Positions 56,967 through 64,000 of a stretch of DNA of 64,000 bases are shown piece after piece. The translations under genes and the position numbers were made by a program. The stretch lies in contig OZ024842.1 of the NCBI GenBank assembly GCA_964017145.1, positions 1,426,001-1,490,000 on the forward strand. Reading direction: 5' to 3'. The DNA is from Agrocybe praecox (Eukaryota; Basidiomycota; Agaricomycetes; Agaricales; Agrocybaceae). The stretch's first letter is position 1. The number at the start of each line of letters is the position of its first letter. The notes below the pieces were generated by a model. It did not search any database and was not told the DNA's origin. It was given only the letters and a program-made list of their open reading frames with translations.

Positions 56967-58277
56967 GGAGAGTTATGGTGTATTCAATTTTCTGTTCAAT
57001 TATGTCCGAACCTAGAAAATGGATTGGATTGAGTTATACCCCTGAACATCTTAGCATGCGCACCGGCAGCATCACCGACAACAATTACGAATTCATCTTG
57101 ATCTTTTCCTGATGCGCCTGTCTGGAAATGTCGGTTTTTCTAGTATATGGTATACATACATCGAATTCGGTTCCTCTATATCTCAAATTTCGATTGCATG
57201 GTGCATCTAGGATTTACACCTACCAATCCCATCCTATTGACCTATAAGAGCGATGAAGGAAAACTAGAGCGCCTAAAGGGTTAAGGGATAAATATAATCA
57301 GAGGAACGGAGTCCATAATTATCCTGATACAATCCCAGGTAACGCGTACCGTGCCTTGTCAACGAAAAGACCTAAAACGTGAATTTCACGAGTTCGGGTT
57401 GTCTGCGACACGGAAATGATCGTTTAATACCTTGGGTTTGCACGACCCTGCAGTACATACATCAAAAAAAACTACGCAAGACCATGAACATGGTGATGGT
57501 CGTGTATCAACATGCGTATGATGCTATGACTTGTTCAGGCTCTAGGGCTACGTCTGGAACAGACTTATGTCCATATTTGGACATAGGCCTATGCCCGTTT
57601 CTGCCAGGCATAAATCCATGTCCTAACAGTATGGATGACTCTGTGGCACGGTGTCTATTTTTGAATTTATTTTCCCATGTCCCAGACATGGCACCGGAGC
57701 CCAAGTTCGTGTGTTCAGTCCAAGTGATGCATTGGGCTCAGGCCCTCTTTTTTTTGGTCTTCTAGTTAGCAACATGATATATCGAGTCATCGACGATATT
57801 GCTCGTTCCCTCTCCATGATGATGTCGCAGAATATTGCTCAATAATTTCTCAGCCTCGCCTACAAGGATTGTAAGAGTTTCTGGGATCAGAAGCAGTCAA
57901 GAAAATGTATGTTAATCTTCGATGAGAGTCGACCAAGAGGCGACATATGTATGTATGTATGTCACATGTAGAGCAGGCAAGCCAAGGCAGTTGCAAAGCA
58001 GGCCTTAGTACAATTATTTCAATTGACTAGTTGACCCCGTTACAGTAAGTTATTTGGTAAAACGGTTCCCCAAAATCGTGTATACAAACACCCCTGCTCT
58101 GAAGTCGATATTGTGCTCCGATTTCACGCACAAAAAAAGGAGCACCCAGACTAACAAAATCATTTATTTTTATTTGATAGATATGATCACAGTTGTCGGA
58201 GATAGTAAACAGAAAATAGGAACTTTGAAACGATGCATATGCCCAGATATACATCTTCGATTCAATTAAATAAGCCC
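56967..58277. other. Intergenic, no supported gene
   Basis: Contains a short (TATG)n tract near 57947-57963 and small palindromes such as TGTCCATATTTGGACA (about 57568). A 128-codon plus-strand frame at 57379-57765 has no recognisable features and a codon pattern unlike the neighbours; I do not call it. Confidence 0.5.
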
Positions 58278-59879
58278 CTACTCTGCAGCAGCAGCATCAG
58301 TGGCCTCAGCCTTAACGGCAGGGGAAGCGCTGGTTGGCAATTTACCAGCTTCCCATGTGGGAGTAAAGATGGGGGAATTGATCGACAATTTAGACCGGGG
58401 GAGTGCACTGTGGGGGACACGGTCGACTTCGGACGCGGCCTTGAATGCGGCGCCAGTGGGGATCGACGTGGTCGTGGGGGTTGCACTAGACGGTTCTTCC
58501 ATACCCATCCTTTTCCTGACGTGTTCAAAGGTCCTCAGGAGGCGCCTTCTGGCGCCGAGGGCCGCTACTCCTTTAGCCTCCAAAGTAGCGTCATCGAGTA
58601 CGACCATTTCTTGCCAGGTCAATCCGTCGAATGACTGAGTGTACTTGTGAAGACGAAGAGTCCTCAACCAGGCTGGGATATCCTTGAGCATTTCCGGATC
58701 GAAGTCTTCCTCACGAGGAGATTCCATGGCGCTGAGTGGGGTTCCAGGAGCGGCGAGACCACTGCTCTTGAGCCCGGCACTCTTCAAGCCGCTGGAGGGG
58801 CGAAGTCCGCTGCTTCTCAAAGCACTAGCAGGGAAGCGAGCGCTGCTGGGGGTACGCCAGTTGGGAGGAACAGGAACCTTCTTCCCGGGCTTGGCAGAAC
58901 CTTGGGCAGCAAGACCGGTAGGTTGAACGAGACCGCTCATAACGAGCTGTGCAGCAAGAAGTTGTGCTTCTGGCGACAGGCCTGCGTTCGCGAGCATGTT
59001 AAGAGTGTAAGGGTTGATGCCAGAGAAACCGGGGAGCGAAGCAGCAGTGCTTGCAGCAGCGGGCTTGGTTGCGTCTTTCGAATCTTTCTGGAATAAGGGA
59101 ATCAAAGGAGTGTTCGCGAGGTTGGTCCAGTTGGCCTCAGTTGTCTGAGCAGCACCGGGCTGAGCACCGCGGTTCAAGGCGGCTTGAGTGAGCAATTCGA
59201 TGTGGCTTTGTTCATCGGTAGCGGACTCCTTGGCTGTGACCGGTGTGGGAGTTGGAGGAGAGCCAAGCTCTGGCAAGTTCAAGCTGGGAGGACGGAAACT
59301 CAACTTTCCGAGCTTGGGTTTGCCTTCAGATGTAACTAATAATAGTTATTTTGAGTCTATGCTGTCGGTTAGATATCTGGATAAACTGACCTGGAGTGAC
59401 AACAGGCTTAGGCTCTTCAGGACGGATCATCTGCTGGAGAGTACCAACGAAGAACTTCAATTGTTCTTGACTCGAGTGTTGAAGGAGAGTGTAGAGGGTT
59501 GCAGTCCGCTCAGGCTCAGTCAACAGCTTAAACCCTTCATATTGGTGAAATATGAGCGCCCGGTACGAGTAACAAGAACCAGCAACTCACATTGCTCAAT
59601 AGTTCCAAGCTCATCTCTGAACTTGACATCCAAAGTAGCTTTGGTCATACCGTTCTTTCAGGGGCATGAGATCCAAGGCGGAGACAGCCATGACAGCCAG
59701 GAGAAACTCACAAGGATAGTCTCATATTTCTGGAAATCCTTAATCCAACGGTCAAAGCCCTCGAGGTTGGCAGCAGCTGGGTTCGTAGTGGTTGCTCCGT
59801 TTGCTTGGCCAGAAGCAGGAGTCTTGTTTGCGTCTTCAGTAGCGACGATAGGCTGAGGAGTAGTTTCAATGGTCGACAT
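58278..59879 (-). CDS. VTS1: Vts1/Smaug-type SAM-domain RNA-binding protein
   Basis: Post-transcriptional regulator that binds hairpin RNA (SRE) and recruits Ccr4-Not for decay. The N-terminus MSTIETTPQPIVATED leads to the conserved Vts1 helical region (FDRWIKDFQKYE, KFRDELGTIEQ, LLTEPERTATLYTLLQHSS, FFVGTLQQMIRP). A long Pro/Ala/Ser linker is followed by the SAM domain (about residues 350-415, IPAWLRTLRLHKYTQSFDGL, MVVLDDATLEAKGVAALGARRRLL). The RNA-contact residues of yeast Vts1 (Lys in LHKY, GARRRLL) are kept. The tail (IFTPTWEAGKLP) is typical of basidiomycete orthologues. Four exons; the first three introns cluster at 59.4-59.7 kb. Confidence 0.94.
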
Positions 59880-60290
59880 TGCTGTGATCAGTGTTGGGAT
59901 GGGATGGGGTACCAGGGACAAGGAGCATCTGCCACGGACATCCTAGTTTTATTCCCTGCGCGGCGCCGAAACAAATGATAACTTGATGTAGAGGTTATCC
60001 ATAGCAACCCCTGGTTTTGGGCGAAAATCCGGCGACATCGCAACAAAAAGTCGGAGGCGGTGTTTCGGCCGGGATTGATGGGCGCATTCAAAAATCACTG
60101 GAATACACAGCAAGAACTTTATGAGGTTAGTTCAATTCTACACCGTCTTCAAAGAAATTACAGGTAGCTTAGTTATCGAAAAGCCAGGTAAATGTCGAAT
60201 CTTTCATTCAAAACTCAAGAAATATGGGCGGCGATACAGTGCCTGTCATCACAATCAAATGATGAATTCTCGTCTAAGTATCCACCAATA

Positions 60291-61889
60291 TCATATAGAC
60301 GGATTGCGGAAAGATGGCCATAGGGTGTTTTCTACATACTTGCTAAAAGTGCTTCCTTCCGTCCCAACAACCTTTACCGCTTTTCCAAGAACCAACGCTT
60401 CCACAAAAGGAAGGGAAAATCTGAAAAGATTTACTTCGTCCAAGGGACTCCTTAAACCCTCAAGAGGCTTAATCTCTTTCCTGAAGTCTCCCAGAAAGAA
60501 TAAACAAGGAAATGTCCTGCGAAATATTTCAAGTTGCGGATTAACGTCAGGGCTGTCCAAGTCGGTGGCAATGTAAAGAGGCATGTTCAATACCCGGTAC
60601 CGTTCTTCCGAATATCGAACTGCGCGACAAGGCCCATCATAACGAGATGACCAACGATCTGCGCTAGGCAAGTCACTGGTGAGAGGTCCGTCCTGTGAAC
60701 AATTTGAGGAAGTCTCCACGGCAAGAAACCTCTCCAAATCACACATGGCCGTCAAACCCAGGCCAAGCACGTCACCAATAATCTTCCACCAGGCGGCCTT
60801 GATGTTCGCGTCGACATTTTTCCTGAATTTTCCGTCTCCAGAGCGCAAGTGTAGTCCGAGATAAGAATTTCCAAGTCGCCGAGCAATCTTTTCGGCCACT
60901 TTATCAAGGTCTTGATTTTTGAGAACCATACTCTGACGGATAATTTTCAGGTATGCAATGTTCTCGCCATCTCTCAAACGAAGACGCGATGAGCCAAAAA
61001 GTGTGCCAATTTGTAAAAGTCGTTCATTGACAGTAGCAAGATGGTTGATGTAAATGTCTTCTTGATACCTATCTGTCGGCAGCGAAGAGTCACTCAGGGT
61101 ATCCAAAAACCGGAATTGATAGGGAGAGACATCCCTTAGTGTGTAAATGTCTCCTGGTGAAAGATTCAACTGCGCTCGTATCCAGGTTTGTGACAGGTTT
61201 GGCAAATGTAACAGTGGCTGGTGCGCAGCGAGCGTCGTTATGTTGACTAACCAGCTCCAGGACACATAAGAGGATTCAAAGAACTGCAGACATTCCAGAG
61301 GGAGAGACAGGTACGCCGGGATACGAGGGCAATGGCTTAATCCTTCTTTTCCAGATAGTTCGAGAAATCGAGATAGAGTATTATATTCAACATAACGAAT
61401 GGCCTTATCGCCCAGGCGAATTGGTGGTACAAGAAGGGTGCGATTAAGGGTACGTGAGAGCAAGATAGCATTTTCAAAAGCGATGCGTTGGTTATGGAAT
61501 CCACTGTGAGGAAGATACGAAAGGTATTTGCGGGTTTGGTCGAGGTCGTTGGCGTTAAAGTCGTTAGTGACGATGACTTGAGAGGTCAAGTCAGCAGACG
61601 AGCGCAACGAGTTAATCGGTCGAGTTTCCCACCTCGTGGTATATAGATACCAAGCTGTTCCGAAGCAGGTCATACAGCCAAAGGTAAGCAAGGCGACGAG
61701 GAATGTTAAAGTTCCGTTCACGCGTTGTTGGACCGCCTTTCGCGGATTCTTTGCCTTGTCCAAAGGTTCTAAAAGGAGTGGAGGCGGTCGAGTTATGGGA
61801 GCCCGCATCCTATAGTTCCCTCGCTCGAGAGATATAGAGGGCGATGCATTGCCGTGATGAGCAGCATTCGACATTGAGAAGAAGCTCAT
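60291..61889 (-). CDS. O-fucosyltransferase-like type II membrane protein
   Basis: Single exon, 532 residues. A Pro/basic cytoplasmic N-terminus (to about residue 58) precedes a signal-anchor helix (LTFLVALLTFGCMTCFGTAWYLY), then a luminal domain. GFHNQRIAFENAILLSRTLNRTLLVPP is the nucleotide-sugar-binding start of the GDP-fucose protein O-fucosyltransferase-like superfamily. The motif LGLHLRSGDGKF (about residues 345-356) corresponds to the catalytic/GDP-binding Arg loop. The C-terminal IATDLDSPDVNP and VEALVLGKAVKVVGTEGSTFSKYV match the superfamily's last strand-helix pair. Several potential N-glycosylation sites (NRT, NIT, NLS). Golgi location is inferred. Acceptor substrate unknown; basidiomycetes have many such genes. 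Confidence 0.8.
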   Translation of the reverse strand: MSFFSMSNAAHHGNASPSISLERGNYRMRAPITRPPPLLLEPLDKAKNPRKAVQQRVNGTLTFLVALLTFGCMTCFGTAWYLYTTRWETRPINSLRSSADLTSQVIVTNDFNANDLDQTRKYLSYLPHSGFHNQRIAFENAILLSRTLNRTLLVPPIRLGDKAIRYVEYNTLSRFLELSGKEGLSHCPRIPAYLSLPLECLQFFESSYVSWSWLVNITTLAAHQPLLHLPNLSQTWIRAQLNLSPGDIYTLRDVSPYQFRFLDTLSDSSLPTDRYQEDIYINHLATVNERLLQIGTLFGSSRLRLRDGENIAYLKIIRQSMVLKNQDLDKVAEKIARRLGNSYLGLHLRSGDGKFRKNVDANIKAAWWKIIGDVLGLGLTAMCDLERFLAVETSSNCSQDGPLTSDLPSADRWSSRYDGPCRAVRYSEERYRVLNMPLYIATDLDSPDVNPQLEIFRRTFPCLFFLGDFRKEIKPLEGLRSPLDEVNLFRFSLPFVEALVLGKAVKVVGTEGSTFSKYVENTLWPSFRNPSI

Positions 61890-62781
61890 TCTTTACTGGA
61901 GTGATCGTGGAAGCGTCAGATTTATTTCTGCGTAAGGTTGTAGAAACTCACAATATGTGTGTCTATCCAAGCATTGGAGACAGGTATAGATTATAGAATG
62001 GAGTGGTATGATGGCAAAGTAGGAGGCGTTTCAGATTTAGCGCGACCTGCACGCTTGACCTAAATAATTACAAACATTAGCACTGCCACGTCCCTATTCA
62101 TCTGAGCTAGATTCCTAAAAATTCACCCAGCGTACCAAACAGGGTCAAGAGATCAAGTAATATACGCTAGACTGCTCACCACAGTTATAGATGGGGGTGA
62201 GTGCATTGATTGGGTAGATAACTTGGTCTTTGTTGGATGGATTACATGATTCAAGAATATTTCCAATCGTTTTCGTAACTTACGACCTTCACTATCAGTC
62301 TGGACCCAGAGTTAGAATTAATAAGAATGAACTTCAATATAGTAATTATTCCCAAGGAATATCAATAAAGCTATGCTTTGAAGAAAATCTGCTGACCTTA
62401 TGTCCTCCTTTAGTCCTGCTACTCGTAGGTGAAGAATAAAAAAAGTAATTTGGTACTGAAGACCTGGATATGAGGAAGTCGTATCGAAAGTTATGGTAGA
62501 TGTTGATAGATAAATTTCATCGAGATATTACGACAAACGCCGTCAGATAGATATTTACGTGAAGCATTTTCAAAGTACGTACGGACGCGCGCTTCCGGCA
62601 GGAACTGATCGGCGGATCGCGACTGTCGCGTGACGTCATCTTTCCGGACGCGCGCTTGATCAACGGAATTCTCAATTAAGCGTCATGTATCTCTAGCTCT
62701 TCTTATCACCGATAGGTAAGACTTTTGAGTACGTTGGGATCCTTTTTCGGATTTTTGTATACCCCGAGGAGAATCGAAATC
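61890..62781. other. Intergenic with GC-rich palindromes
   Basis: A direct repeat GGACGCGCGCTT (62583-62594 and 62646-62657) flanks a palindrome CGCGACTGTCGCG (62618-62630) and a CRE-like TGACGTCA (62631-62638). Otherwise AT-rich; no gene. Confidence 0.5.
62631..62638. promoter_or_regulatory. CRE-like palindrome TGACGTCA
   Basis: Exact 8-bp bZIP (ATF/CREB) consensus, next to an overlapping CGCGAC/GTCGCG palindrome and between two GGACGCGCGCTT repeats. Which gene it serves is unclear; nearest recognised start is the O-fucosyltransferase-like gene, about 740 bp left. Confidence 0.4.
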
Positions 62782-64000
62782 TCAGGTTCCTTGTACGACC
62801 TTGCATACGCACATCAGGTTTGTAATGCTATTGCCCTTAACGCGATAATCGGCATTCGAAATTGAGTGGGGGGCAGTGGGGGGCGAACAAGGAAACAGAG
62901 TCCGTAGAGACCAATCGGAAGTATACGCAATGCCCCAAAAGGCACAATTCTTCATATAGTCATCCGGGGGCATAATGGGGTCTAAGGAAAGGATTATCTC
63001 TATCCTGCTTCGCGTGTTTCTCAAGCGCATCAAGAAGTATACGTCGATAGCCTTCATAAGTTGCAATATTAATATGTTCAGCAATTGTTCTTCTCGTTCA
63101 TGTAGCGTCAACTATCCTTTTTAAGGCACAGAGCAAAATACACTGGGAGGTGCAGCTTGGTGTAGTAGTTAAACGCGTTTGAGTATCGGCTTTTGTAAAA
63201 TACAAGATCCATTGGTTTGGTTTGGTAAAACCATCCTCCTTGGATGGGATATTCTCGTCGCCAAGAGCGAGCACACACATTTTACAAGGGCCAGTCATGC
63301 AAAGGCAAATCGTTGGGATAGTGCAAAGTAACGACTTGACATCGTGGCCGTCACGGAGAAGGAGCTTCTTCGACAGTATGTCAATAGGGTTGCGCAGAAA
63401 CGTGTCGTGCTAGAAAGATGGTGCATAAATTAGAATTGGTCATCTTGCAAATGTTTGCAGACTCACGATTTGCATAGTGCGAGCTTTCTGACGATTTAGT
63501 GCGTATATGATCGAAATCGGTCAGAAGCCTTGCAGCCTAATGGCCTCTTTACTGCCAGTGTGGCCTTCCTCATCAGCTACTGCTGAGATAGCAGCTGATT
63601 GGCTGACTCCAGGTTCTGGCGAGGGGATACCAGTATCGAAAGTTGCATCCAGAGAGAAGATAAAATGCCCGTCGGCACTTACATTGGAATTATGCAAATA
63701 CGAAGAGATGACGCGCTTCACGCATGTTCTCGAGGAGACCACACAAGGCAATGCTACACACAAATTAGCTTAGCAGTTAAGAGCTGAAGAGTTCCTTGTA
63801 CGCAATGCTACTTCGGTCATCGTGTGGACCTTTTTCCAGTAAATATGTCGTCTGCGATGTATATCCTCCAAGTCTTCACATGGATTGACTGCACTGGAAT
63901 CGCTGAGGTCCAAGTGCGGCAGTACCGCATTTATCACTAAGACGAAGCCGCCAAGTTTTACAATCCATCGAATCTGGGTTTCTGCGGATGGCCAATAAAT
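62782..64000 (-). other. Unassigned exon-like fragments at window edge
   Basis: Minus-strand frames could be exons of one gene running off the right edge: one ending near 63830 (VNPCEDLEDIHRRRHIYWKK before a GT), one at about 63420-63310 (HDTFLRNPIDILSKKLLLRDG) and one at about 63080-62960 (AEHINIATYEGYRRILLDALEKH). They have typical soluble-protein composition, but I recognise no family and could not join them into one frame. Could be a fragmentary gene. Confidence 0.3.

Noticed and set aside
57379..57765. 128-codon plus-strand ORF between G-alpha 2 and VTS1
   Set aside because: Cys/Met-rich, composition unlike a folded protein, overlaps small palindromes and repeats, no family resemblance.

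Overview
The window is nuclear DNA of a filamentous basidiomycete, most likely an Agaricomycete. The evidence is: compact protein genes on both strands broken by many introns of about 40-80 nt with GT-AG (some GC-AG) borders; RNA polymerase III tRNA genes; and fungal families such as WOPR transcription factors, PalC, Vts1, non-canonical G-alpha proteins and an Osm1-type fumarate reductase fused to cytochrome b5. No bacterial operons, rRNA or CRISPR arrays are visible.

Layout: 0.4-5.2 kb holds a glycolipid transfer protein, a free methionine-(R)-sulfoxide reductase and cytosolic cysteinyl-tRNA synthetase. 7.2-11 kb holds two tandem WOPR (Wor1/Ryp1/Sge1-type) regulators. 11.4-17.8 kb holds two identical tRNA-Val(AAC) genes around TFIIA large subunit, a small coiled-coil protein, palC and the GPI transamidase subunit PIG-U/Gab1. 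17.9-36.3 kb is a tandem segmental duplication of about 9 kb. Each unit carries a membrane-anchored cysteine synthase-like gene, a divergent RapZ-C-like gene, a variable membrane-protein block, small membrane ORFs and an amino-acid permease. The two copies have decayed reciprocally: the cysteine synthase is intact only in unit 1, while RapZ-C-like and permease genes are intact only in unit 2. At the junction between units lies a fragment of the neighbouring ManC-like gene, which records how the duplication arose.

36.1-37.8 kb holds that bacterial-type mannose-1-phosphate guanylyltransferase with an added N-terminal coiled coil. 38.1-39.2 kb holds a candidate PAXX-like DNA-repair factor. 40.5-43.2 kb and 54.9-57.0 kb hold two divergent G-alpha genes, both lacking the catalytic switch II Gln. 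Between them lie a mitochondrial LEA-like protein, nicotinamide riboside kinase, fumarate reductase-cytochrome b5 and a recent tandem pair of membrane-anchored M19 dipeptidases. 58.3-61.9 kb holds VTS1 (SAM-domain RNA binder) and an O-fucosyltransferase-like type II membrane protein. The last 2 kb has only unassigned exon-like fragments.

The region mixes housekeeping genes with a duplication-prone segment (9 kb tandem, 2.4 kb dipeptidase tandem, WOPR pair, G-alpha pair). Exon borders were inferred by eye from splice signals and reading frame; spans given for genes run from start codon to stop codon, introns included.
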